A stretch of DNA of 64,000 nucleotides from NCBI GenBank assembly GCA_016703065.1, contig JADJCU010000002.1, forward strand, positions 480,557 through 544,556. Direction: 5' to 3'. Positions 18,912-29,152 of this stretch are shown here, one piece after another. Under the pieces are notes generated by a model. It was not told the DNA's origin, made no database searches, and saw only the letters and a list, made by a program, of their open reading frames with translations. Positions within the stretch are counted from its first letter, which is position 1; the number at the start of each line of letters is the position of its first letter. The translations under genes were made by a program, and so were the position numbers. This DNA is from a bacterium. GTDB lineage: Bacteria > Electryoneota > RPQS01.

Positions 18912-20424
18912 CGCAAGAGCAGCAGTTTGATCGGAGCGCTCCGGTTTACGCGCGCAAAATATAGTCCTGTTGCAAGTCCTGTCACATTGACGGGCACGGC
19001 CTGAGTACCCGCGTTAACTGCGCGTTCGCCGAGAACGCAAGTCGTCCACGAACATCGTAGAGTTCAACAACAGCACTCAGGTCGCCGGGACTCTCCACTT
19101 CAAGCGTGAGTTGCGCGTTGAACGGATTCGGATAGGCATTTGCGAGACGAAGCGATGTCGGGACCGGCAATGGCGCGGGACGGATATCGGGTTTGAACGT
19201 CAACAGCAAGTGGGCAGTTCCGGTCAAGTCGAAGGCTACATCACCCGCTTCTGAAATGTAATAGGAGGGTGTACCGTTCACGCTCACGATTTGCGAGCGA
19301 GATATATTGGCCAGACGAATCAGGGCGGACTCGTTCAAACTATCCACGACCGACCAGGTGCAAAACAGTGTGTCGAGAGTCGTCCATGGAAACACGAAGT
19401 TGACGGTTAACTCGGCAACGTTGCGCAACAGCACGATGTCAAGCCGCTTGCGGAGTGAGTCTTTGCGGATATCCCACCGCGCAAAAGTGTAAGGCTGCTC
19501 TCCGAGTCGGATGTCGCAATAGTAGTAGCTGCCGTCTTGATCTGCCGCGAATGAAAGCGTGTCCGGGAAGCGTTGTACGCTGAAGTGGGAAAACCATTCA
19601 ACGACATCCGCTTGCGGCAAGACGTTGAAACCGTGTCCGTCGAAGGAGGCCGGACCTATGATAGTCTGTGCTCCAAGCAGCCTTAACCGGGCATAGTCCT
19701 GCGCGGCGAAGCCATATGCGTTCCACTCGAACTCCTGCGCTCCCCAATTGCTCCAAACTGGAACGGTCAGCGTGTTGACATGCATTGATTCGGTCGTGTC
19801 TTCGAAGTGCACCGCGCTGTAGCGGTGATACTCATACGCAATCGAGTCCGACTCAAAGGGGAACCCGCCGAACGCGACACGCATTGAACGATTCGTGTCA
19901 CCACTTGCAAGATACTGCTCCTGCCGCAGTTGGCAGTCGAGTATTTGTGAACCTCCCGCCGTGGCCGCGATCATGTAGTCATCATAGGCACAGTTGTTGT
20001 TGTGCCAGACTTGCCCCGCGGCAGCGCCCATTGAACCGCCGCACATATAGATAGAATCGAGCGAAAACGGATAGTTTTCCGTGAGCCAATCGAGCATCGC
20101 GCGACAGTGCAATTGCGGAATGCGAGTGTTCCAATGCCGGTCATTGGGACCCATGTGGCTTGCGATGATCCAACCGCGTTCTTCGCACAGCTCGTCGAAG
20201 GCCTCGGCAAATATCTCATATTGTGATCCGCCCAGCGCATGCCAGCCGACAACAATAGCGGGTGGTTGATCCGGACTGTAGCCGGAGGGAATCTGCACAC
20301 GGAATTGACACGTGTCGTTCGCCTCGGTCACTGCGCTTGCGTCAAACACTTGCGGCTGACCAAGGGCCAAGCTCGGCGCAAATGTTCCCAGCATAAAAAC
20401 AGAGATTAGGCGAAGATGAATCAT
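18908..20424 (-). CDS. secreted alpha/beta hydrolase (PHB-depolymerase/esterase-like) with T9SS-type tail, frameshifted
   Basis: About 505 aa exported hydrolase. Start at ATG 20424 gives a signal peptide (M-I-H-L-R-L-I-S-V-F..L-A-L-G-Q). The nucleophile elbow is G-G-S-M-G, preceded by the oxyanion-type V-V-G-W-H-A-L-G-G, and a late F-D-G-H-G-F supplies the histidine, as in depolymerase/feruloyl-esterase-like enzymes. The C-terminal tail begins N-A-Y-P-N-P-F-N-A and is a sorting domain. As written, the frame ends at 18982. Adding one base near 19012 continues it as N-A-G-T-Q-A-V-P-V-N..L-L-L-L-R to a stop at 18908, exactly at the convergent M42 stop. Confidence 0.8.
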
Positions 20425-21165
20425 GAATTGAGTGGCAAAGTTGCCTTGATTACTGGCGGAAGCCGCGGCATTGGACGAGGCATCGCATTGAAGCTTGCGC
20501 AGGCCGGTGCCGACGTTGTGATTAACTACCTCGAACGCGAGGATGCAGCGCACGAGGTCGTCGAGTGGATTCGCGGTCTTGGCCGGCGTGCTCTTGCGAT
20601 TCGTGCCGATGTCGCAACCGAAGCCGGAGCCGACGTATTATTTGCCGAGATGGCCGTTGAGTTTGCGCGGTTGGACATTCTGGTGAACAATGCCGGGCCA
20701 TTTGTGGTGAGACCCGTTCTGGAGACGTCTGCCGCCGACTGGGACCATATGCTTCGCGGAAATCTCCTGAGCGCATTCTGGGTAACGTCGCGCGCCGTGA
20801 AACTCATGGACCGCACAGAGAACGGCGGCTCAATCGTTTTCATTGGCGCGCCGAATGCCGAGCGCGTCGGATCACAGAATGTCGCGTGTGCCTATTCGAT
20901 TGCAAAGACGGGTGTCATCATTCTCGCCCAAACCCTTGCGCGTGAGCTTGGCCCAAAGCACATTCGAGTGAACGTCGTAAATCCGGGCTTCATCGAGAAT
21001 GACTCCATGACGCGGCGTATGCGCCAGTGGATGCCGGCGGAGGTTCCGTTGGGCGAGGTAGGATCCCCAGCAGATATCGGAAACGCCGTTGCATACCTTT
21101 GCTCGACGGAAGCCGCCTACGTCAGCGGAACCGTGCTAAATGTGCATGGAGGCTTGTGGATATAA
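20416..21165 (+). CDS. short-chain dehydrogenase/reductase
   Basis: Classical SDR, 249 aa, FabG-like. Seen: T-G-G-S-R-G-I-G cofactor loop, N-N-A-G, the catalytic Y-S-I-A-K (Y-x-x-x-K) and N-P-G-F-I. The Asn-Tyr after the second strand (V-I-N-Y-L) suggests a moderate NADP or NAD preference; the substrate is unknown. The usual catalytic Ser position reads V-F-I-G-A, so the Ser is replaced by Gly/Ala, unusual for an active SDR. Its ATG lies inside the first codons of the divergent hydrolase gene. Confidence 0.85.
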   Translation: MNHELSGKVALITGGSRGIGRGIALKLAQAGADVVINYLEREDAAHEVVEWIRGLGRRALAIRADVATEAGADVLFAEMAVEFARLDILVNNAGPFVVRPVLETSAADWDHMLRGNLLSAFWVTSRAVKLMDRTENGGSIVFIGAPNAERVGSQNVACAYSIAKTGVIILAQTLARELGPKHIRVNVVNPGFIENDSMTRRMRQWMPAEVPLGEVGSPADIGNAVAYLCSTEAAYVSGTVLNVHGGLWI

Positions 21166-21488
21166 ACTGGCACTTGAATATAATGCCTCTTTAGGGAATA
21201 ACCAACTCGGCACGCCGAATGCACTAAGACCTGGAAGCGGTCGAAACAAAGCTGACGTCGGCCTTCTTGTTATATATTGTATATTATTGATTTGATTTAA
21301 AAATGACCGCCTTCGCTGGCGGTTTCTCCTTGTGTAAGATCAGCGCAGCGCGCAGAAATTGCGCGAATTTGCTCTGACGCCTAGTTTTGTAGCGACTTGC
21401 GGTTTCGTTGCATTCCAGACTAATTCCGTCTATTTTTCTGACCGTAGTTCCGTCCCGAAATCCAAAGTTCTGCCCCTTGGAGGAATCC
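21166..21488. other. intergenic region upstream of the C25 gene
   Basis: 323 bases without a gene. It contains a small terminator-like hairpin (next entry) and a strongly A/T-rich block at about 21267-21300 that probably holds the promoter of the C25 gene. No tRNA or small-RNA fold was recognised, although 21220-21270 is G/C-rich and unexplained. Confidence 0.5.
21306..21328 (+). terminator. short hairpin with T-rich tail
   Basis: ACCGCC-TTCGCT-GGCGGT followed by TTCTCCTT: a 6-bp GC stem with a short T-rich tail, 140 bases past the SDR stop. It lies downstream of the A/T-rich block, so it may instead be a leader structure of the C25 transcript. Confidence 0.4.
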
Positions 21489-24400
21489 ATGTCTCGCAAC
21501 CCAGCACGGCTCACATTTCTCGCGCTCAGTCTGCTGCTCACGGCTGCGGCTCTTGCCGCGACCGACGGCTCGCCCTACCTCGACGTGCGGAGTAACTCCC
21601 CGGAATTCACGGAAATTCGTTGGGAGGGGGGCCCAATTTGAGGTGAATTCAAGTCGCATCGACGGTGAGACGTACTCAGCTGTTGACGTACCCGGTGAGC
21701 GTGTCCTTTGGAAAGAGGGCTACCCGGCACTTCCTCACATCACCCGGCTCTATCGAATCCCCAATACGGGATCTGTTGACCTCGTGATCAACGGGGCGGA
21801 GTATACTCTACAGGAGGATTTCTACCCGGTGCCCGTACGCGCCGAGGAGCTGTCCGGTTGGGGTGCTCCTGCCAAGTCGCCGGCGGTGTATGGAATTGAT
21901 GACTGGTATCCGCCGGTCGTGGCCGAGATGGGGCCGCCGTCGATCTTTCGTGATTTCCGCGTCGTTACGGTGACGCTTTACCCGGTTCAAATAAATCCCG
22001 TGACGCGTCAGGCGCGCTTTTACGAGAACTTGTCGGTGGACTTGGTGGCTAACGACACTCCGGGTGAGAACGAGATTCACCGCGTCCGCCGTCCGAGCGG
22101 CGAATGGGCGAGCATGTATCAGTCGTTCATTGAGAATCTTGACGAACAAGCACTCGACGACGTGGATTATGCCCCCGGCAGCTACGCCATTATCTGCCGG
22201 GATAATGTTAGCGCATTGCAGTGGGCCGACTCGCTGGCGAACTGGCGCCGACGGATGGGTTTCACGGTATCGATTGAAGCGCGCAACAATTGGACGCCGT
22301 CGACGATTCGCAACTACTTACAGGGTCAATACTCCAACGCAAACCCACCGCTTGAATACGCAGTTATCATGGGCGACGTTGACGGCACGTTTGGCATTCC
22401 GACTGACGGCACTTCATACGATCACTACTATGCGGATCTTGAGGGCGGCGACCACTACGAGGAAATCTCAGTCGGGCGCATTTCCGCCACTAGTGTAGGC
22501 GATTTCACAAAATCCACAACAAGATCATGCTTTACGAGCGCCCCCGTACATGGATGATACGGGATGGTTCACTCGATCATTCTTGTACGCTGGGAATGGC
22601 GGAAACGTCAGTTCTAACGAGATTATGATGCTTTGGGCCGCGGACATGTTCCGCAATTACACCGGAATTCAGGATCCGAGCGTCGCCACGCACAACGGAT
22701 CGTGTAATAACACGGTAATTGGCGAACATCTGACTGAAGGCGTGGCGTTCTTCCTGTGGCGCGGAACGGTCGTGGGAGAAATGAACACGGCGGCCGCCTC
22801 ATCCATGAGTTCGTCGCCGATGCTGCCGGTGGCCTTGACCATCACGTGCGGGTCGGGGGACTACAACGTCGATGGTGGCGATTGCATCAGCGAATCATGG
22901 TTGAAGGCAGGAACGGCTACGTCGCCGAAGGGCGGCGTTTGTGGTATCGCTACAGCAACGTACAACACGCACGTTCCCTACAACAACACGGTAGCAGGCG
23001 GATTGGTCTACAATATCTGCAACATCGGCGTTCGCCACATTGGAACGGCGCTTTCCGGCGCCAAGGTCGAGCTCCTACGTTCTTTCCCGAACGACGGCGT
23101 CGGCGCGCAGTTCACGCTGTGGAACAACCTCATGGGTGATCCGGGCATCTCGATGTGGACTGAAGTCCCGGTCGTCATGAACGTAACCTATCCGGCCACC
23201 GTGAGTGTGGGGACTCGCCGTGTTCGCCCACAGGTAGTAGATGCCGTTACGAACGAGCCCATCGTAGATGCTCTGGTTGTTTTGATCAAGAACGGCGAGA
23301 CCTTCTCCAAGGGCTTCACCGACGCCGGAGGTTTCATTGACGTTCCGGTCACCGTGAACAGCACGGGGACGATGACACTCACTGTCTCGAAGCGCAATCA
23401 CAAGCCCTTTCTTGCCGACATCGCCTGTGTAGACGCCGCCGAGATGGTGACAGTTCAATCCTACACCATTGACGATGACAGCACAGGCGGCACATTCGGC
23501 AACAGCAATTTGCAATTGAATCCGGGTGAGACGGTCGACCTGACCGTAGCACTCCGCAACTTCGGAACGTCGGGGACGGCAACGGCCATATCTGCTTCGA
23601 TGACATGTGACAATCCGGACGTGACGGTGGTATCGGGAACTTCGACGTATGCGAACCTCGCACCCGGTCAGCAGGCCAACGGTGCCAGCGCCTTCCGTGT
23701 TTCGCTCGCACCGACGATGCTCCACCAGGAATCTGCCAAATTGACCTTTGAAGTGTCAACGAGCACGGGCACTGCGTATAGTACGGTTGAATTGACGATT
23801 CAAGCGGGCAGCGCGACGTTTGTGTCAGCGCAGGTAACCGGCGGCAACAACAACGGACGCATCGACCCGGGTGAAGTCGCCAATTTGCGGATCACCGTTC
23901 GGAACGACGGCGCACTGGCGATGAACGATGTTTCGGCAACGCTGATTTCGCGCTACAGCCTTCTGTCAATCAACGATGGGACAGGCAGCTTCGGGAATAT
24001 TCCGGTGAACGGTACCGCGACGAGCGGCGCTACCGACCTCGTGATTCGCGCAAATTCCGTAGGCTATCCGGGCAGCATGGCGAATTTGTTTGTTGTGCTT
24101 CAGACGCCGAGCGGCTTCACGGACACCGTCGCATTCGCGCTGCCCATCGGATTGGCCGCGACGTCTGACCCGACCGGTCCCGACCCCTACGGCTATTACG
24201 CGTACGACAACATAGATACCGACTATGAATTCAGTCGTCCATACAACTGGCTGAACATTTCGCCGAATAACGTGGGTACTCGGCTAATTCATGCGAGCGC
24301 TGACCCGGGCGAGCAGCTTCCCAGCGGCCAAACCAATACCGACGTGGTTGCCTTGCCGTTCTCATTTACATTCTACGGGCAAACGTATGACACGTTGACG

Positions 24401-26459
24401 ATCTGTTCGAACGGGTGGGCCGCCTTCGGCGACCAAGGTAACCTGGATATGTTCCGCAACTATCCGATCCCCGGTGAGCAGGCGGCGGAAGCAATGCTCT
24501 GTCCGTTCTGGGACGACCTGAAGACCAACGGCACGGGCGACGGTGTCTATTTTTACTACGATGAAGCCGAAAACAGGTTTATCGTTCAGTGGAATGCAGG
24601 CGGCGGATACCCGCAGTACAATACCGGGCTTGATTTTCAGCTCGTCTTGCTGGATCCGGCACACTACCCGACCAATGATGGCAATGGTATCCTGCAGTTC
24701 ATGTACGATAACGCGCAGTCGGTGCCGCAGGATACTTGGGACGAATCAGCGAAAGAGACGATTGGCATCTCCGCACCTCGCGCTTTGACGGGTTTGCAGT
24801 ACCGGTTTGGCGCAGTGAACGCGGCCGGCGCGAACGGCATCGGCAACGACAAGTGCGTGACGATCACTACGGAAACCCGTTACGCGACTGGCGTGATTAC
24901 GGGTACGATCACCGATCTTGCGACCGGTCAACCGATGTCGGGCGTGGTCATATCGCTGGACGGCGAAGAGGATCAGGCGGTCACTGACGTGCAGGGTATC
25001 TACTCGATGATCGATGTTGAGATTGGCACATATACGGTACGCGCGCGCAAGTTTGGCTACAACGATGCGACGACGGCCGATTTCGTCGTCGAAATGGACA
25101 GCACGGAAGTTGCGTCGTTTAGCATGGCCCATCCGGAGATCACGCTTTCCGCTGAGGATATGAGTTTCAGCGCACCGGGCACACCGATGGAGCAGTCATT
25201 TGACATCGAAAACGCCGGCAACGGCCCCTGGATTTTCAGATTTCGCTGCAATATCAGGCGGAAAGCGAGCAGGCCGGTGACTGGGCGACCATCTCGCACA
25301 TAAACGTGAGTCAGTCCTCCGGCGACGGGCAGATTCTCGGTTGCGCGTTTGACGGCGACCGTTGGATCGTCAGCGGCGGCGCGGGTCCGAGCGGTCCGAA
25401 CTATCTCTACCATTACGATTTGGAAGGGAACCTTCAGGACACACGCGAGCAGCCAACAACGACTCAGTTCGGTTATTACGATTTGGCCTCTGACGGCACT
25501 TTGATTTACGGCAGCACGGATGGCTTACACGAGCTGCAGGGCTTCGACTACTGGGGCAACATCCAGCAGACGATTCCATGCGAGCAAGTCAGTCCTGCGC
25601 GCTGTATTGCCTACGATCCTGCGCTCGACCTCTTTTGGGTTGCCGACTACAGTACCGCGATCTTCGCGATTGATCGCGACGGCAACGAAATCCATCGTTT
25701 TGAGAACAGCTTACTCAAGACTGGTCTGGGGTGGTATGCGAATGATCCCGACGGATATAAGCTCTACGTCTTCCACGTGACGGCTCAAGGTGGGGCATGG
25801 GTGTCGAAGGTTCATCCGTCGAACGGTTCAGTGATGGCAGTGACACAATTGATTGGCCAGGCCGGTGACCGGGCGGGCGGCTGTGATATCACCACGGGTT
25901 GGAACAGCATGCTGACCACTTTCGGCGGCGTCATACAGAATCCGCAGGGTGATCGCCTGCAGATGCACCAGATGAAGTTCCACACCGATTGGATTGGCAT
26001 TACGCCGCTCAATCAGACCGTCTTACCGCAGAGCCTGCGCGATATCCGGTGACGGTGAACCCGGCCAATCTGCGAGATCTAACTTATCATGTCAATATTG
26101 TTGTGCACAACAATTCGACGGATAGTTCAGTCGTTCTGCCGCTGACATTGGTTAGAACTTTGGCCATCGGCGATCCGATGACTCCGCTGCCGCAGCAATT
26201 CGCCCTTGAACAGAACTTCCCAAATCCGTTCAATCCGTCCACGCAGATTCGCTTTGACGTCGCAGAGACTGCATTGACGACGCTGCGGGTTTATAACGTA
26301 TTGGGACAGGAGATCATAGCGCCGATTTCCGGTCAGCGTGTCGAAGCGGGTCAGCATATCGTGAATGTGGACATGTCCGGTTTGCCCTCGGGCGTCTATC
26401 TGTATCGACTTGAAAGCGGCAGTTTTGTCGAAACTAAGAAGATGGTCCTGATGAAGTAA
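21489..26459 (+). CDS. gingipain-like (C25) secreted protein with CARDB-like, CarboxypepD_reg, propeller and T9SS tail; four frameshifts
   Basis: About 1,650-aa multidomain exported protein. AGGAAT precedes the ATG at 21489, and a signal peptide follows (L-L-L-T-A-A-A-L-A-A). Domains: pro-region; C25 caspase-like core (I-M-G-D-V-D-G, D-H-Y-Y-A-D-L, V-G-R-I-S-A, T-C-G-S-G-D-Y); CARDB/Ig-like segments; a lectin-like module; carboxypeptidase-regulatory domain (I-T-G-T-I-T-D); a beta-propeller-like segment; and an F-P-N-P-F-N-P-S-T sorting tail. Reading crosses frames near 21630 (six Gs, five needed), 22510 (four As, five needed), 25230 (GG, GGG needed) and 26045. The usual catalytic Gly-His-Gly is not seen; W-R-G stands at that place, so peptidase activity is doubtful. 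Confidence 0.78.
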
Positions 26460-26480
26460 TCTTCATCAAGCACAGAGTTC

Positions 26481-26517
26481 AAGCGGCGACCTGTTATCGG
26501 GTCGCCGCTTTTCTTTT
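26481..26517 (+). terminator. intrinsic terminator of the C25 gene
   Basis: AAGCGGCGACC, loop of about 7 bases, GGTCGCCGCTT, then TTCTTTT: a strong 11-bp stem starting 22 bases after the stop codon. Confidence 0.85.
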
Positions 26518-26532
26518 GCACGTTGAACAGAG

Positions 26533-26566
26533 AAAAAGGCGCGGAACCCGAAGTTTCCACGCCTTT
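26533..26566 (-). terminator. intrinsic terminator of the minus-strand prfA-to-zinc-peptidase operon
   Basis: On the minus strand AAGGCGTGGAA pairs with TTCCGCGCCTT (one G-T pair) and is followed by TTTC. It starts about 25 bases past the zinc-peptidase stop and stands back to back with the plus-strand terminator. Confidence 0.75.
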
Positions 26567-26589
26567 CATAGTCGAGATTCCGTAGGCTG

Positions 26590-27277
26590 CTACTCGCGGC
26601 TATTTCGCAGGACGATGAGACGCAGCATCTGCAGCAGCGACATCGTTGCGGCGGCAACATAGGTCCACGCCGCGGCATTCAGCACTTTTTTCGCCCCGTC
26701 AACTTCATCGGGTGCAAGAAAGCTGCCGTTACCAAGAATCCCCACGGCGCGGCTCGAGGCGTCGAACTCCACCGGAAGCGTGACAAGGTGAAACAGCACC
26801 GCAGCGCCGAAGAAGATGATGCCAAGGTCCATTAACCAACTGATTGTTGGCACAAACAGTCCAATGAAGAACAACGGCATTGCAGCCATGCTGCCGATAT
26901 TGGCGACGGGCACGAGTGACGCACGCCAGCTCATGGGCGCGTAGCCGACCTTGTGCTGAATTGCGTGTCCAACTTCGTGAGCGGCGACGGCCAGCGCAGA
27001 TAGACTCGTGGAGCCGTAAATACCCGGACAACCTGACTTTGCGATCTCCGGGATGGTAATGGTCCGTTAACTCACCCTGAATCGGCTCGACTGCAACGTC
27101 GCGGAGGCCGTTCTGGTCGAGAATCCGTCGCGCGACCTGTTCGCCGGTCATGCCGAGTCGCGAGCGCACCTCGCTGAATTTGCGATACGTGCCTTTGACC
27201 TTGAACTGAGCCCACAACGCAAGCGCGAAGGCAGGCAAAATCATGATCATCGTCCAATCAAAGAAAGGAAACATCAT
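26590..27277 (-). CDS. membrane zinc metallopeptidase (YugP-like), frameshifted
   Basis: Small integral-membrane zincin of the YugP/Zn-peptidase_2 family, about 229 aa. N-terminal helix (I-M-I-L-P-A-F-A-L-A-L-W-A), then a soluble part with G-x-T-G-x-x-V-A. In the second frame follow G-I-Y-G-S-T-S-L and the active-site V-A-A-H-E-V-G-H-A-I-Q-H, then two to three C-terminal helices. The frames join near 27025, where R-K-V-R-L-S should run into P-G-I-Y-G-S; the shift is one base gained or two lost. ATG 27277 overlaps the fmt stop, so it is the last gene of that operon. Confidence 0.83.
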
Positions 27278-28224
27278 CGGTCTGTCACTCCACTATGTAG
27301 ATTATCAAAAAACTCGGGTATCTCCTGCCGGCCTCGCAAGTAGTCCGCGACAGGCATTGCGTTCTTGCCCGCAGGCTTCACAACCTTTAACTGAATGGGC
27401 TTGTCCGCTGTTCCAACCCAGATACAGGTCTGATTTTGCTTGATTTGGCCCGGCGAAAGGGAAAGCTCCTCCGTGGCGGCGCCGGCTTCCAGGAGCTTAA
27501 TCGAGAAATCTCCAGCCCGCGCGACGGCGCCCGGTGCAGGAGAAAACGCACGGATTTGGCTCAAGATTGATCGGGCCGAACCTGAAAAGGACAAATCGTA
27601 GTCCGCAGGTTTCAGCTTACGGGCCGTCGTCACATGCGACTCGTCCTGCTCAAGCGGGATCATCGGGGTGCCCGAGTCGAGCCGGTCAAGTGTGGTCACC
27701 AGCATGTGCGCGCCGAGCAACGCCAGTCGGTCATGAAGCGCTCCAAAATTCTCGCTCTCGCCAATGGCCGTACGTTCTTGCGCGAGCATCCCCCCGCCGT
27801 CAATAGTTTCCGTGAGCCGTATGATCGTGACGCCCGTCTCAGTCTCGCCGCGCAGCAATGTCCACTGGATCGGCGCAGGTCCTCGGCCCTTTGGCAGAAG
27901 ACTCGGATGAACATTTAAGGCACCCCATTTGGGAAGCGCAAACATCTCACGCGGAAGAATGCGAAACGCAACGACAACCAGAGCGTCCGGCGCGATGTTG
28001 ATTAGTTCTGAAAGGAACTCGGGATCGCGCAGTTTCATCGGCGACAATACGGGCACCCTTTGTTCGAGGGCGGCACGCTTAACAGGCATCGGTGCGAGTT
28101 TGCGGCCACGGCCTTTCGGTTGATCCGGACTTGTCACAACTGCTGCAACCTCGTGATGACTCGCTAACAGCCGCTCGAAAGTAGGCAGCGCGAACTCGGG
28201 ATTACCACAGAAGACGATGCGCAA
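27274..28224 (-). CDS. fmt: methionyl-tRNA formyltransferase
   Basis: Formylates initiator Met-tRNA with 10-formyl-THF. 316 aa. Seen: F-C-G-N-P-E-F-A-L-P, the L-N-V-H-P-S-L-L-P-K-G-R-G-P-A-P catalytic stretch (Asn-His with the SLLP signature), G-V-T-I-I-R-L-T and a C-terminal OB-like domain. The usual Asp of the active site (M-D-x-G-x-D) reads E-T-I-D-G-G-G. It sits directly after def (4-base gap), the classic def-fmt pair. Confidence 0.94.
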   Translation of the reverse strand: MRIVFCGNPEFALPTFERLLASHHEVAAVVTSPDQPKGRGRKLAPMPVKRAALEQRVPVLSPMKLRDPEFLSELINIAPDALVVVAFRILPREMFALPKWGALNVHPSLLPKGRGPAPIQWTLLRGETETGVTIIRLTETIDGGGMLAQERTAIGESENFGALHDRLALLGAHMLVTTLDRLDSGTPMIPLEQDESHVTTARKLKPADYDLSFSGSARSILSQIRAFSPAPGAVARAGDFSIKLLEAGAATEELSLSPGQIKQNQTCIWVGTADKPIQLKVVKPAGKNAMPVADYLRGRQEIPEFFDNLHSGVTDR

Positions 28225-28228
28225 GAAC

Positions 28229-28771
28229 TTATGACTCCTGCTGTTCGCGCTCGAGCCGCTTCAATTTTCCGCTCAACAGACCGCGCCGGATCGGAGACAG
28301 ATGATCGATGAACAGCACACCGTTCAAGTGATCAATTTCATGCTGCAGCACGCGCGCCAGCATCCCGTCCGCCTTGATCTTGCGACGCTCTCCTTCGAGC
28401 GTGTCGTATTCAAGAGTGATTTCGGCGGGTCGAGTAACGGTGTCGCGAATGTCCGGTATAGACAGGCACCCCTCTTCCATGTCGTAGCTTCCCGATGAAT
28501 CGACGATTGCGGGATTGCAAACGGCCAAGTAAAGGATATCCTCCTTCTCCTCGTCGATGACGCCGACGACCAAGAGCCTGATGTTTTTATCAATCTGCGG
28601 TGCGGCCAATCCGATGCCTTCGTAGTCAGTCATCGTTGCAAACATCTCGCGGGCCATCCCACGCAACGCGTCATCAAAGACGGTAATTTCGTTGGCCCGT
28701 TTGCGCAGCGCGGGATGTCCATAGATAACAACTTTATGCTTCGCCGTAGTGTCGTCGAAGGGTCTGATCAT
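28229..28771 (-). CDS. def: peptide deformylase
   Basis: Removes the N-formyl group from nascent proteins. 180 aa. All three family motifs are present: G-I-G-L-A-A-P-Q, E-G-C-L-S and H-E-I-D-H-L-N-G, giving the Cys and two His metal ligands plus the catalytic Glu. Next to fmt, with which it acts on opposite ends of the same cycle. Confidence 0.96.
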   Translation of the reverse strand: MIRPFDDTTAKHKVVIYGHPALRKRANEITVFDDALRGMAREMFATMTDYEGIGLAAPQIDKNIRLLVVGVIDEEKEDILYLAVCNPAIVDSSGSYDMEEGCLSIPDIRDTVTRPAEITLEYDTLEGERRKIKADGMLARVLQHEIDHLNGVLFIDHLSPIRRGLLSGKLKRLEREQQES

Positions 28772-28783
28772 GCTTCCGGCTCC

Positions 28784-29140
28784 TTATCGCTCCAGCTTAC
28801 TGGCATTACGCCGCGCCAAGCACGCGCGTAACCGCCCGCGCTCCACCTTAATCTTAACGTCGCCCGCAATCTTGAGCCAGACGAAGTTTTCCTTTTCGTC
28901 GATACCGGCGATTGAACCGTAGACGCCGCCCATCGTGACGACTTCGTCTCCGGTCTTGAGGGAGGCGAGCATGGCCTGGTGAGCTTTCTGACGTTTCTGT
29001 TGTGGGCGAATCATCAGGAAATACATGACGACAATAATCAGAACAAACGGCAGCAGCGCGCCAAGCATGCTCGGCTGAGCGGACGCACTTTCGGCCTGCA
29101 GAAGTGGCAACAAAGCGGGATTCGTGACAAAGTTAGGCAT
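28784..29140 (-). CDS. yajC: preprotein translocase subunit YajC (3' end frameshifted)
   Basis: Small single-pass partner of the SecDF complex. Seen: one transmembrane helix (L-P-F-V-L-I-I-V-V-M-Y-F-L), then M-I-R-P-Q-Q-K-R-Q-K and the L-K-T-G-D-E-V-V-T-M-G-G-V-Y-G signature. As written it ends in an Arg-rich tail at 28784. Adding one G to the GGG at 28835-28837 (minus strand) gives R-G-A-V-T-R-V-L-G-A-A and a stop at 28806, which fits the family's usual end, so the written tail is probably an artefact. Confidence 0.88.
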   Translation of the reverse strand: MPNFVTNPALLPLLQAESASAQPSMLGALLPFVLIIVVMYFLMIRPQQKRQKAHQAMLASLKTGDEVVTMGGVYGSIAGIDEKENFVWLKIAGDVKIKVERGRLRACLARRNASKLER

Positions 29141-29152
29141 CTTGCCTCCGGT

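Noticed and set aside
21220..21300. 4.5S/SRP RNA or tRNA
   Set aside because: A short GGAAGCGG-like string caught the eye, but the flanking stems and conserved loop do not form.
21626..21631. Six-G run as a phase-variation switch of the C25 protein
   Set aside because: The same gene has three other one-base breaks and the whole window has many; consensus error explains it better.
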